The notes under the pieces: generated by a model | Seen by the model: the letters and a program-made list of their open reading frames with translations, nothing else | Database searches by the model: none | What the model was told of the DNA's origin: nothing | Shown here: positions 43,670 to 55,769 of the stretch, piece by piece | Layout of the letters: every line of letters starts with the position of its first letter | Numbering within the stretch: the first letter of the stretch is position 1 | NCBI GenBank assembly: GCA_029990175.1 | Contig: JARKIP010000005.1 | Location: 56,533,001-56,597,000, forward strand | Direction: 5' to 3' | DNA length: 64,000 bases | DNA from: Petunia secreta | Taxonomy: Eukaryota; Streptophyta; Magnoliopsida; Solanales; Solanaceae | Made by a program: the position numbers and the translations under genes

Positions 43670-44870
43670 TAAAATGGAAAATGGGATGCAAACAACAAAT
43701 ATTTGTACCATGACATAAAGTTGATACTTGTAAAAGATGGTATAACCTACCAAGAATTTGAAAAACAAATTTGCAATGCTCTAAGCATCAGCACTGATGA
43801 AAGTGAAGCAAAGATAAAGTTTGACATGAATCTGAAAATGTGCAGAGGCATGATGGTAACAAATGATCAAGAACTTATGATTACATGATCTGCTAAACAA
43901 TGATGAGAATTTCAGAAAATCCCGCTTCATTGTAGAAGATACTAAAAGAAATGCCCTGCCAAGTAACAACACCACCACCCCCAGCACATGCAAATTCTTT
44001 GTGAATGAAACTTACCATAGCATGATGTTGAATCAAAATGAAGGGCAATTGATTGACTTTATCGACCAAAATGAAGACTTACTCCTCCTAACTGCACAAG
44101 AAAGTGAAGATGCGAGACAAGAGCAAAGAGGAACCAATGAAGAAGTCAACAGAAGCCAAGCATTGATGATACCCATTAAGCCACAAACAATTATCACTCA
44201 CCAGTCGACAACAATGGACATTGAATCTATCGGTCCACCACCAACAGTGCAAGAACCAGCAGAGCCATCCATGGTAAAAAAGGTACAGAGAAAGATAAAA
44301 CTTGACATTAAAACGACCATTCTAGGGAGTAATGCATATGTGGATGACATAACTAAAAAATCTTCCAAGACAAACAGAGTATGAAGAGGTCTATGTCTGC
44401 CATTGTAATTACACAAAACATACAATTCAAGGTTGCTAAATTATGCAAGACAAGATATTGTTGAGGTGTCTTGATACCAATTGTACTTGGTGTTTCCATG
44501 CATCGAAGATAGGCAATTCTCTACTTTTCAAGGTTGACAGATTTTAAAAGACACACACACGCTCTATTGACTTAAATCTGACCAGCGGAACGCAACATCA
44601 AAAACGATAAGCGACCACATTGTTGAGCTTATACAGGAAAACGATAATGTGATCATACCGAACTTTGTGGTACATGAAATGAGAAAAAAATATATAACCA
44701 TTAGCTACCACAAGGAATGACGTTCAATACAACATGCTTATTCCGTGCTTAGAGGAAGTCCGAAAGAGAACTACATCATGCTACCTTCATATCTACAAAT
44801 GATGAAAAAACAACCCCGTCACGTTTGTAGATATTAAGACGGATACCGAGAACAGGTATGCGCACTCCAA
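43670..44870 (+). pseudogene. MuDR-type MULE transposase, N-terminal half, broken
   Basis: Begins with WDANNKYLYHD and HDIKLILVKDGITYQEF, the PB1-like N-terminal domain of plant MULE transposases, then an acidic spacer (44,001-44,384) and, in two shifted frames, the zinc-binding MuDR region: FKVAKLCKTRY, CLDTNCTWCFHASK, LLFKVDRF and LTSGTQHQK. A last trace, LPSYLQMM with a following VDI-TENRF phrase near 44,780-44,850, is the start of the catalytic region. The DDE core itself is absent. It runs towards the minus-strand Ulp1 gene. Several stops and shifts. Confidence 0.6.
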
Positions 44871-44879
44871 CACACTGTA

Positions 44880-45600
44880 CTAACAATTGCTTTTTGATCT
44901 CTTGACAATAAGGTAACACTTTCTTTGATACATCACTAACCTGCCACATAACTTCTCTTGAAATCTTGGCCTAGGCAATACTTCCTCCCTGCCACATAAA
45001 AGTCCAAGTCAAAGAATGCATACGTGTTGGCCTACTTAGGGCATTTTTTTCCACACATACTTCAATGACTCATACACCGATCCCTATGATGGTCGATACC
45101 TATGGAATTCTATAAATTCAAGCAATGATGGAATCATTCTAGAATCGCTATCCATATGCTCCATCATCTTCGGGTTGTTCTTCTCATAAACAGAGTCATA
45201 GATTTCAAGAACATGCTCATCCAAAGAGAAAAATCCAAGGATATAATGGGTAACTGCAGTCCTTTCATCACCCAATCATATCTGGAACAATACACGATCA
45301 ACAACCTCCCAAGACATTCCACCCATAATCTCCTTTGCATATATAGTATCAACAAAAAGTTCTAGTTTGGATTAGCTCCCTAATGAAAATTTCCATCATT
45401 AGTTTTAAAAGTTCTGCATGTTTCCATAAACTAACGATCCAAGAGAAGTGTCGTGCTGGCAAATTTTGATTGACCATGAAAAGGATGGTACATACACCGT
45501 TTCTTAAAATAATACAAACAAACATCCACATGCTGCACAAAAAAAAAACACAAATAAAAGAATGAACATTTACAATATGTATTCTTACATTCATTTGCAT
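44880..45600 (-). pseudogene. Ulp1-like protease domain of MULE-2, truncated
   Basis: Minus-strand frame 45,084-45,275 gives the His strand (THYILGFFSLDEHVLEIYDSVY) with the His and Asp of the catalytic triad. Just upstream, 45,276-45,365, MGGMSWEVVDRVLF is the conserved tryptophan entry, ending in a TGA before LGDER. No Cys-Gly box is found to the left, where the frame runs into the transposase region, so the catalytic cysteine half seems deleted. Not functional. Confidence 0.6.
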
Positions 45601-45609
45601 AACTCAGTA

Positions 45610-45830
45610 TGAAGTCTCTTAGCAAGACTTTAAGGCCTGTTGAAATGGGCAACTTGCAGAGAAGCTCTCTGCAAATATTGGCTATTGCCAACAGTTTAAG
45701 CTCTGGTGCAATTAGCATCTTGCAGAGACACCTTGGCTATTGCCAACACTTCAAGCCCTATAGCAGTGGCCAATTTGGAGAGAAAATATCTGCAAGTCTC
45801 AGCTATTGCCAAGAGTTCAAGTTGGAAACT
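45610..45830. repeat. palindromic-unit cluster in Ulp1 intron
   Basis: Three to four units: GGCAACTTGCAGAGAAGCTC, then TTGGCTATTGCCAACAGTTT and TTGGCTATTGCCAACACTTC, at the usual 66-bp spacing. Confidence 0.75.
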
Positions 45831-45899
45831 AAACTACTATATAGCACAAGAAAAATAAAAACCAGATTGAATGAAGATTATGAACCTCATCACTGAGTG

Positions 45900-46440
45900 T
45901 CAATTTATCATGCTATAGCTCAAGAAACCAACTTCGGGTAAAAATGGAAGCACTACCCAAGTGATAAGTATTGGGCAAAACATCCCCGCCACCAGCATAA
46001 ACGCTTCGATCAACCTTGCAAGAAACACACACCGTCAAGCAAACTACTAATAATATATAGACATAACAACTTCTACAATACAAAGCACACAAAGAAAGGA
46101 AAATAATCTAACATCACTAAAAATATAGAAACGATTGTGCACGAACAACAAATAAATAGCAAAAGAAACAACTAAATCAAACGTACACTTTCTTGGAAAA
46201 TTCATGAGGAGAAAGACCGTTTGGATTGACGAAGGTTCTGAAAGTTTGCAAATGTGGAAGAATACCTGCATAATGAAATGGGCATCGACGTCTGTAATGA
46301 CATTTCCAATCACTAGCCGCCTTACTATGATTACGACCATAACCTTGAAAAGGAGATAACAAAGCCCAGCTAGGCTTTGGAACCTTTCTTTGTCTTCCCT
46401 GGTCATCCAAATCACCTACAATCAGAGCGCCCTTCATCAC
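45900..46440 (-). pseudogene. pre-protease exon(s) of MULE-2 Ulp1 gene
   Basis: The frame 46,177-46,440 (KVPKPSWALLSPF, then FVNPNGLSPHEFSKKVYV) matches the basic 'KPS..SPF' and 'DPNG' region that precedes the protease in plant DUF1985/Ulp1 proteins. A further piece, VYAGGGDVLPNTYHLGSA, lies at about 45,940-46,000. Exon borders are guesses. Confidence 0.4.
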
Positions 46441-46609
46441 TCGTGGCTCGTTTATATCAGCAAGACCTGCATTGTCAACCTTTCTCTTTGCACCTGCTTT
46501 GTTCTCAAAGAAGCAAGTGAAACATATGGACTAGAAGCTTCACCAACATCCTATAAATAAAAAAATATAAGAATGTGATAAAATCAATACTCTTTGATAG
46601 AAGAAAGAA

Positions 46610-46795
46610 GCTCTAGTCTATGCAGATCTTGGTATAGCCAAGCCTTTAACCTATGGTGCAAGGGTTTCTGCAAGTCTTGGTTATAGCAAAGAGTTTAAGC
46701 TCTAATGGGAGTCAACTTGCAGAGAATGTCTCTGGAAGTCTTGGCCATTACCAAGACTTTAAACTTTGGAGCAAGGGCAACTTTAAAGTGTGCCC
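46610..46795. repeat. palindromic-unit cluster in Ulp1 intron
   Basis: Degenerate units, such as CTTGGTATAGCCAAGCCTTT near 46,630 and CTTGGCCATTACCAAGACTT near 46,739. Confidence 0.7.
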
Positions 46796-46875
46796 TCGTA
46801 CAAAATAATTTAAATAAAAAAAAGTTGCACAACACATCACCCTTACCAATGCCTCCCGCTCCGCAGCAATACATG

Positions 46876-47797
46876 TTAATCTAAAAGCACGTTGCTAATT
46901 ATAGCACTATTTGAGTCAACCGATCCCGCAACACCAACATTTCTTATTGCTGGATAACCATGCTCTCCACGTTCACATTCTTTTTCAGCCACGGCCACTT
47001 GAACACCAACAAGACTATCTGCTCCTTTACCATCATCCAATTGTACATCTACAATTGCAAGAGCTTCATCGACAAGATCGCTCAGCCATCCACCACTAAC
47101 CAATGCATCCAACTTAGACTCATCAACAACTGGAATTGTTTTTTTCGAAAGAACACTCAATAGAAACCACAACTTCAGTCCGCTTTGGTACCGTACTCAC
47201 CTCCTCACCACCGCCAACATCTATCTCCTTTTTTTCATTGTTCCCAGCATCCATCAATCTATCGTCATGTTCCCCAAGGTCCCTATCCTGAACATCAATA
47301 TCTCTCTCTAGACTCCTATCAAGATCCATTCGCTGAAAAGACTGCTCTTCTTCTGGCCTAACCGACGCACCTTCACTTATGCCACTAATCGACAGTCCAC
47401 GAGATGGAAACACTGCTTCCCTGCCAGTATTCCGATCAAACACAGGAGATGCAAAAATAGGAGACCGATGACGAGGTGGACTGTGTACTCCAGATGATTC
47501 AACATCTATCTTTTTCTTTAGAAAATCCACAAGCTCACCAAGCTGTTGCTTAATCAAAACCTGCTCATTCAAAATAGCATCCAAAGAGTTTTTCCAACTC
47601 TTCTCCATTTTCTGCACAAAAAGACAAATATAGAAAACCATCAACATATATAGAAAATAAATTGGTATGTTTTGAAATGAATTGAACATACAAGAAAGAC
47701 CTACATTAAGACACTTGCTCAAAGCATCATAATGATCTTCATCACCAACAGAAACATAAGAAGTGCTGGGAACATCTCTTTTTGGTAGCTCATCCAC
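46876..47797 (-). pseudogene. charged linker of the MULE-2 Ulp1/DUF1985 gene
   Basis: The frame 47,123-47,797 has an amphipathic, coiled-coil-like stretch (SLDAILNEQVLIKQQLGEL) followed by an acidic, Ser/Pro-rich region with RDLGEHDDRLMDAGNNEKKE. It continues at 46,876-47,172. Position between DUF1985 and the protease supports the linker call. A membrane-like segment near residues 45-60 probably reads through an intron. Confidence 0.45.
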
Positions 47798-47892
47798 AAG
47801 AATGAAAGGCTCAAAAAGAGTTTTATCTTTCTATCAAGTAAAAAAAGAATAGAACAAATATAAAAATAGAAAGCATTTTCCAAATCACAAAC

Positions 47893-48870
47893 TTAAAAAC
47901 CTAAACTCACAAGGCTTACGGATTTTAAATTCTTCGGCAGAAACAACGAAAACACTGACTCGTACTGAGGACTGCCACAACTCTTGTAATGGATCATCAA
48001 AGGATGCTCTCTTTTAGAATTTATAGACACAAAGGAATGCATGTATGCAGGGAAAATATCCCAACCCCAAACAGTAAAATCAAAGCGGAATCCGGTAAGC
48101 TGATACGATGAATCTGGACATTTATTACCGTTATTAAACACATTCTTCAATGAATTCAAAGTTTCTTCATAGGCTAGTGCGGCCTATGAAAACTTACAAC
48201 AAAGCTTGATGTCCTCAATCAACCTAAGATACTTAGTTTAGCAACTTTCAAAGGCCTACCGCCTAATAATAGACGACCTATAATGTATATCTCAGCAAGC
48301 TGCACCAAATCCATCTCATTAGACCAAATGGTCCTCTTCCTGTCCACCAATAAACAATCCAAATCAGCCATGCATATCCCCTTCCTTGGATACTCATCTC
48401 CACCAAAAATAATCCCTAATCTGCCGACTACCGCCTCCATTCATAGCTCCTTCAACATCAACCCTATCAATAGTAGAAGTTCGCAAACCAGTAACAACAC
48501 CAAAAATATCGAGATCAAACTAAACATGATTTCTTTGTAAAGAAAATGCCACTGCATCTCGCTTCTTATATTCATCTTCAGAAAATAGCATAAAGTGAAA
48601 AAATTACCCGAGAGGCTTTTTATATCTATCTCGATAAACTTCCCAAACACACCTCTTTTTAATTCTAAAAGCTGATGAGTTGTTAAACATTTCTTTATAA
48701 TATCCTGGAAGTTAGGATTCCCTCTCCAGGATGGTTTCAGATTATACCAATTAGCATAATCAATATAAAGTTTCCCTATGCCAGCCATCTTGTATAAAAA
48801 TCTACATAACAAACAAGATACACATGAATCAACCTTCAAAATCAAGCAATTTACAAAAAGAAAAAAAAAC
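47893..48870 (-). pseudogene. DUF1985 domain of MULE-2, first copy
   Basis: The frame 48,441-48,872 opens at MAGIGKLYIDYANWY and has the PNFQDIIKKCLTTHQLLEL core. Then 48,219-48,440 (MDLVQLAEIYIIGRLLLGG, normally ALLYFLEHVLLG) and 47,893-48,159 (LTGFRFDFTVWGWDIFPAY, normally LYGFPWAFQVWAYEAIP). Stops separate the parts, one of which may be an intron. Function of the domain is unknown. Confidence 0.6.
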
Positions 48871-48939
48871 ATACAAAAACTAATTAAATTATGAATTTAA
48901 ACCCACATAAAACAACACTTTAAAAGCCTGATGTAAGGC

Positions 48940-49210
48940 ATAATTAAAAAATCTCCACAAATCTTGCCTGCAGACAAGACTTTCAAACCTAAATCAATAA
49001 CACACTAAATTTAACTAAAAATAAACCAAGACTTGAAAGTCTGGTGCAAGGTCAAGTTAGCAAACCTCTACAAGTATTGCCTATAGGGAAGACTTACATG
49101 CCTAACCCAATCAAACACCACAGATTCAACTACAATAAACCATCACTTTAATCGCTCATGCAACACCTGCATAAAAAATCTCTACAAGTATTGGCTATAG
49201 GCAAAACTTT
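48940..49210. repeat. palindromic-unit cluster upstream of DUF1985
   Basis: Four decayed units around AAATCTCCACAAATCTTGCC, CAAGACTTGAAAGTC and AAATCTCTACAAGTATTGGC, with a step of about 60-100 bp. Confidence 0.6.
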
Positions 49211-49849
49211 CATAGTTAATTCAACAACACCATTTCAAACAAAGAAATATACAAAATCCACTAAGAAATAGTTTTACATGCAAATAAATCAACATAATAC
49301 ACCAATAAACACTGGTGAATTCAACATATTTTCTAGTTTTAACAAAAAAATAAATAGAAACTATAAAGAGCATCTTCCATACAAAAATAATAAATACACA
49401 CTCAAATTCAACATAAATAATAAATTTAACACAAGACATACTATAAACCCTAAATAAACTTCATAAAAATAAAAATAACAAAATTAAAAAATCTTACAAA
49501 AGAAAGTGTGCCTTGTAAACAATTGAAAATCCAATAATTTTTTGTACTAACTTTACTAAAGTTTTCGTTCAACAAGTAGTAATAGGAGAAAAAAGTTTTA
49601 ATAATTTTGATTTGATATGACAAGCACACTGATAGAGGAGGAAAAGAGAGAAAAAGTTTTTTTCAGAGAATGAGAAATGAAAAGTCGCTTGGTGTTTAAA
49701 TATAATTAAACAAAAAAACTGTAAAAAGACCGTCGGGGCTGTTTAATAACCGGTTCTAAATATTTTTAAAAATCAAATATCATAGAAAAGCTAATATTAC
49801 ATGTAAATAAAAGTCTTGGATATTCACTCAAACAATTCACCACTTCAAT
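49211..49849. other. AT-rich spacer before the L1 insertion
   Basis: No gene is seen. It includes the left copy of the 16-bp target duplication (49,834-49,849). Confidence 0.4.
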
Positions 49850-49955
49850 ATAAAATTTTTGGTAAGTAGATTCTTTATTGATTAATATTCTTTAAACAAA
49901 GTTTATCATTTTCTCTCCCGGCGCATGAAAGCTAACGTGCGCCCCTGCGATTTCA

Positions 49956-51069
49956 ATGGGGAAAGGACGGGGACGAGGCCGTGGTCGTGGTCGGCCGCCA
50001 AAAATTACCATCACTAAATTAGGGAGCTCAATAGGAACGAGATCTAAAGAACCAGAAGTTGAATGTGAACAACTAGAGATTACCCCGACGCAGCAGCTCA
50101 ACTTTTCACCTGAAGCAAGCTCGTCGAAGATGACCACTGGAGCAGCTAAGAGGCTTAATCTAAGTGACACTAAGCAGGAGGAAGATGAGGTAGTAGTGAA
50201 TATAACAACAGATCCAAAGAAACAAGGAAATGATCAAAGTGGTGACAGGGAAAGTCAAAGAGATGCAAATATGCAGCAAAACCAGCTAAGAAGAATCACA
50301 GTGGAGCAGCAAAAAGGGACCCAAAATGCTCCACCAGATCAGCCTGATTCTTCATGGACCAACCTATTTTCAGGTAATAGAAGCTCAACTAATGGTCTAA
50401 ATCTAAAGTATATACCACCTGAAATTATAGAAGGCAAGGTGAAAGTGCAGTTAGATCCCAATGAAATAGAGCAGGAGAATGGAGAATGGAAAATGGAAAG
50501 CAGCTCTTATTGCATATGTAACAGGGGAAACATCTAGATACAACTATATGTCGAAATATGTAGCCCAGAACTGGTCAAATGTGGCACCACCAGAGGTGTT
50601 TTTGCATAATGAAGGGTACTATGTGATAAGGTTCCAAAATGAATAAGACATGTATGACATACAGTATGCAGGGCCCTACACTATCAGCAATAGGCCTATG
50701 ATAATGAAGCCTTGGACACATGAGTTTGAATTTAGTGCTGAATATCCTGTGGACATCCCTTTATGTATAAACTTCCCAAAACTGCCTATGAGCTATTGGA
50801 GCTATGATTCACTTAGCAGATTGGGGAGTGCAATTGGTATTCCCATGTATGCTGATGAATGCACATCCAAACAAAGCAGGATTTCCTATGCTAGGATGTT
50901 GATAGAAGTGAATGCGACTAAACCATTGGTTGAAGAAGTAATCATCATGGATCGCAAAGTAAGGGAAATAGTCCAGCCAGTGCACTATGAATGGAGGCCA
51001 GATTTCTGTGATAAATGTCTGAAAGTGGGGCACAAATGTGAACAACAACAGGCACCAGCAAGAGCTTAG
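49956..51069 (+). pseudogene. L1 ORF1 (DUF4283 and zinc knuckle)
   Basis: It starts at an ATG followed by GRGRGRGRPPKITI, an AT-hook-like Gly-Arg region. A low-complexity Gln/Ser-rich region follows, then the DUF4283 nucleic-acid-binding part (WSNVAPPEVFLHNEGYYVIR) and the DUF4283-linked tail with the C-terminal zinc box (CDKCLKVGHKC). A frameshift lies near 50,490 and an in-frame stop near 50,644. ORF1 proteins coat the LINE RNA. Because the first start and leader survive, the 5' end appears complete. Confidence 0.75.
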
Positions 51070-51543
51070 CAGGAAAGAATGGGTCAATACATACAGCCTA
51101 GAAGGAAAAGAAGGGGTAAGCCAACTCAACAGTGGCAGTACAAAGGACCTGTCAACAAGAATGAGGGACCAAAGAACAATCAGGTTGAGAATGCATCACT
51201 GGAGCATGAGAAGAAAGAAAATGGAGAAAGCAGTAGGGGAACACAAAGTGGAACCTTAGAACATATAGATGCACAACAACAAAACCATTTGTAAGCAGAA
51301 CACAATACTCCAGTCAGGGACAGAGTACTAGGGTTAGAAGAACACCAGAACACCAAGTGAAAGACAACAGACTGTGAGCAGCAAGGGTAAAAAGGTGAGA
51401 AGCACACCTGAGCTGAACATAATGGAGTTTCCTGAATTAAGCAACATTAGAACAAGAAACTGCTTCACAGCACTGAGATTTAATGAGTCAATGAGTGAAA
51501 TGGATCTCCCTCATGATAGAGGGAGAAAAATTTTATCAGCTCA

Positions 51544-54500
51544 ATGACTTGGCTAGTGTGGAATATCAGGGGCCTTAATAAGAGATCTAAGCAAAAGGAA
51601 CTGAAGAATTATCTCAAAACAAAGCATATAAAATTTGCTGGGATAGTTGAAACAAGAGTGAAAGAGCACAAAGCTAAAGAAGTGCTAAAAAGAGTGGCCC
51701 CTGGATACCAATGTGTACATAACTATGAGAAAGCTATAAATGGAAGGATATGGTGCATTTGGGATGATGCAGTGTATAGAGTCAAAGAGATGGGCAAACA
51801 TGAGCAGCTGATCCATTCCCACATCCAAGATAGAAGAGATGGTTATGAATTTGAGGTAACATTAGTCTATGGGTATAACACCATTGACCAAAAGAAGGAG
51901 CTCTGGAACCAGTTAATCTCTAAAAGCAGAAGAGTGATACATCCATGGCTTGTATGTGGGGACTTTAATGCAATTCTAGCCCCATAAGACAGGCTTCATG
52001 GAAACCCAGTAACCAGTGCAGAAGTAAGAGATTTTAGTGAATGATTGCAACAGCTATTCCTGAGTGAACTCACATGGTGAGGAGAGTTCTGCACTTGGAC
52101 AAATAACCAGAGTGGATCTGACAGGATATATAGCAGAATTGACAGGGCCTTTGGAGACTCAGAAGGGATGATGAAATGGGGACATTTAGCCTTAGAGTAT
52201 GAGGTACCTTATATATCCGATCATGCACCTATGCTTTTTACAATCAAGCAGCCCAAAAAAGGTATTAAAGTACCATTCAGGTTCTTTAATACATGGGCAG
52301 ATCATGAATTTTTCCTGAGCATAGTTAAGGAAGGATGGGAAACAGGAAAAGAGAAGGACAAAATGGCAAGTGTGTGGATGAAAATGAAGGACCTTAAAAT
52401 GAGATTTAGGAAACTGAATACAGTAGAATTCAAGAATATTGTAATGAAAATTGCAAAAGCAAGAGATGAATTAAGAGCAATCCAAGGTGCACTACAACAG
52501 TAATATTCAGTGACACTACATGAACAAGAAAAAAGCACTTTGATACAGCTGGAAAAATGGAGTCTGATGGAGGAGAGTGCAATGCAGCAAAAAGCAAGCA
52601 GCAAGTGGATAAAACTTGGAGACTCCAACACCAAGTACTTCTCAGAACTCATTCAGGAAAGGAGCCACAGAAAGCAGATTGATACTGTGACAGCTCTGGA
52701 TGGGAAAAAACTAACAGATCCTGAAGATATCAAAAATGAAATAGTACAGTTCTATAAGTCATTGATGGGATCTGCAGCCACATGCCTACCAGCAGTGGAT
52801 AAGGAAGTAATGAGCTATGGGCCAACACTGAGTCATGAGCAACATGTAATGTTATGTGCAGAAGTTACAGATGCTGAAATACAAAAGGGACTAGCTGCTA
52901 TAGGGGATGATAAAGCCCCTGGTATTGATGGGTATAATGTTGTGTTCTTCAAAAAAGCATGGCAAGTAATCAGGGAAGAAGTGCTACAAGCAGTTAAACA
53001 GTTCTTTTACACAGGGAGAATGAATAAAGATATAAACGGTACCTCAATAACCCTGCTACCAAAGAATGAGTGTCCTGAAACTGTTAAGGAATACAGGCCA
53101 ATATCCTGTTGCACTGTTCTATATAAACTCATCTCCAAAGTGCTTGCAAGAAGGATACAACAAGTCATAGCCTCAGTCATCAATGAGGCCCAAGCTGGTT
53201 TTGTTCCCAGTCGAAAGATAGGAGATAATGTGATCTTAGCACATGAACTGGTTAAGGCATATACAAGAAAGCATTTATCCTAAGGTGTATGATCAAGGTA
53301 GATATGCAGAAAGCTTATGATTCTGTGGAATAAGTATATTTGGAGCAGGTAATGGAGGGACTCAGATTCCCAACAAAATTCACAAGGCAGGTGATACAAT
53401 GCATTCAAACAGTAAGCTATATTGTGTTAGTGAATGGGGAACCTACTGCTCCCTTTCAAGCAGCAAGAGAACTCAGGCAAGGAGATCCAATCTCCCCATT
53501 TTTGTTTGCAGTGGCAATGGAGTATCTAAGCAGAATCCTTCATGGGCTGAGAAAAGACAAAGTATTCAAAAGCCATCCTAGATGTGCTAAGTTGGGCATT
53601 ACTCACCTTAGCTTTGCTGATGACTTATTGCTATTTGCAAGAGGAGATAATAGAGCAGTATCTAGCCTACATAAAGGGTTCCTAAAGTTCTCCAAAGCAT
53701 CTGGGCTTCAGGCAAATTTAAGCAAGAGTGCAGTATATTCTGGAGGGGTCAAAGAAGAAGACAAAGCTAGAATCCTTCAGACCCTGGGATACACAGAAGG
53801 TGAGTTACCTTTCAGGTACCTGGGTATCCCCTTATCCACAAAGAAGCTAACACTGGTACAATGGCAGCCTTTGATCAACAAGATAGTGTCAAGAATCACC
53901 TCTTGGACAGCTAAAAAGCTGTCACATACAGGCAGAGTCCGACTAGTTCAAACTGTAGCCTTTGGCATCCAGGCCTATTGGGCACAATTGTTTGTGCTGC
54001 CTATGAAAGTGGTTAAGCTGATAGAGGCCCATTATAGAAGCTTTATATGGTCAGGGACAAGCTCAATCACAAGAAAGAGTTTAGTAGCATGGGAAAAGAT
54101 ATGTCTACCTAGAGCAGCAGGTGGTTTGAACCTAACTAATTTAAGGCTATGGAACCAGGCTGCTCAAATTAAGGAATTCTGGGATATAAACTCAAAGCAA
54201 GACAAGCTGTGGATTAAGTGGATACATGAGTTCTACATCAAGAATCAGTCTCAAAGAAGTATCACAGTGCCAAGTCAAGCAACATGGATGGTGAAAAGGA
54301 TACTAGAGGCAGGGAAGAAGTACAATGCAATGGACACAAGAATGAAACCAAAAAGAAGCATCATTAGGCAGCTGTACTACCAGATACTTGGGGATCAGAC
54401 TAAGGTAGACTGGAAATACTTGATGTTCAAGAATGAAGCAAGGCCTAAAGCTAAGTTCACAATTTGACTATGCTTACAGGGGAAACTGCTGACCACAGAT

Positions 54501-54893
54501 AGATTATGCAAGTGGGGTATGTCAGTAGAGAAGCAGTGTTGTCTGTGCAAGAGCACTGATGAAATAAGGAACCATGTGTTTGCTGAATGTAGCTATGCTA
54601 AAGAAATATGGAGAAGAATAGCGACCTGGCTCCAATGGCAACGCTGGCAGGATCAAAACTGGGACCAGCTGTGTACCTGGATGTCAATGAAGGCAAGAGG
54701 AAGAACTGCAAGGGCTCTAACTATCAGAATGGTCTATGCTGAAGTAATCTATGCCATCTGGAATGAACGGAAAATGAAGTTCTTCGAGAAAAAAGAAAAA
54801 GAGGTAGCAAGCGTTCCAAAGAATATTACTGTAATGTGCTGTACAAGAGTCAAAGGAAGACAAGCCCAACTGATTAGTCAATATGAATTTTAG
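51544..54893 (+). pseudogene. L1 ORF2: endonuclease, reverse transcriptase, zf-RVT
   Basis: Endonuclease motifs in order: VWNIRGLN, GIVETRVK, VCGDFNAIL, RIDRAF and SDHAP. Reverse transcriptase: DDKAPGIDGYN, LPKNECPETVKEYRPIS, LRQGDPISPFLFAVAMEYLS and the catalytic LSFADDLLLFA. C-terminal zinc-binding domain: CLCKSTDEIRNHVFAEC. Stops near 51,985, 52,042, 52,078, 52,501, 53,281, 53,328 and 54,465 and one frameshift near 53,285-53,330. With so few breaks this is a comparatively young insertion. Confidence 0.85.
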
Positions 54894-55059
54894 TTAGTTA
54901 GTCTACTTAGGCATTTAGTGTTTTAGTATAAATGAGTACAATGTAAGTTAGTTCTGCTGAAATTAAGCAGACTAGGCAATGTAATTCCAAAATTGGTGAT
55001 TAATAAAATTTTCTAATTACCAAAAAAAAAATTCACCACTTCAATTTAAATTAATACAA

Positions 55060-55640
55060 AGTATTGGCTAAAAGGTAAGACTTTCTACCAACTACCACAT
55101 GCTTTGCAATTTTAAAGTAATAATAAGTCAAAAAATAATAATACTACAAAATGAGAATAAGCTTGTAAATAATAGTTATTTATAAAACTTTCAAATACTA
55201 ACTTCACAAATTATAAATATTTTTAAAAATCAAACGTGATTGGAAAGTTAATATTATCAATAAGCTGAACTCTTGGCAATAACCAAGACTTTACACTCAT
55301 ACAGATAACCAATTCAATTTAACTTGACGCAAAGTCTTGGCAAAAGGGTAAGACTTCCTACCAAAACTTATTTATAGACTTTAATATTAGAAATAATTAA
55401 CTTACCTTGAAGTCTTGCCATAGGCAATACTATTGAGAACTAAATTTCCCCAAAGTCTTGGCAAAATATTACCAATACAACCATCTACGAATTATTTATC
55501 AATTTTAAATTAATTAAATAATATTAGACTTGGAATTAATTAACTAGAATTCAAGTCTTTACCATTGGCAAGACTTTCCATCTAATCCCTTCACCCCACA
55601 AGAACTAAAATGCCTTAAAGTCCTGCAATTGCCAATACTT
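55060..55640. repeat. palindromic-unit cluster right of the L1
   Basis: Decayed units such as CTTGGCAATAACCAAGACTT near 55,273, AGTCTTGGCAAAAGGGTAAG near 55,333 and AGTCTTTACCATTGGCAAGAC near 55,553, spaced unevenly. Confidence 0.65.
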
Positions 55641-55769
55641 CCATATTATCCAATTCTAAACAACTCCAATCTTTAAAATAATAAAAATATCAAACATCGA
55701 AGTACACTTGTTTACATAAACATAACAAATTAATTAAATAGGAAACAAAAGTAACTAGAAACTACTCAG

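Larger units (their letters stand above)
49850..55029 (+). mobile_element. L1-type LINE, nearly full length, 5.2 kb
   Basis: Bounded by a perfect 16-bp duplication AATTCACCACTTCAAT (49,834-49,849 and 55,030-55,045) with a run of A at 55,022-55,030 on the 3' side. It has a 106-bp leader, a gag-like ORF1 and an endonuclease/reverse transcriptase ORF2 in the standard plant L1 order. It inserted into MULE-2. Confidence 0.9.
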
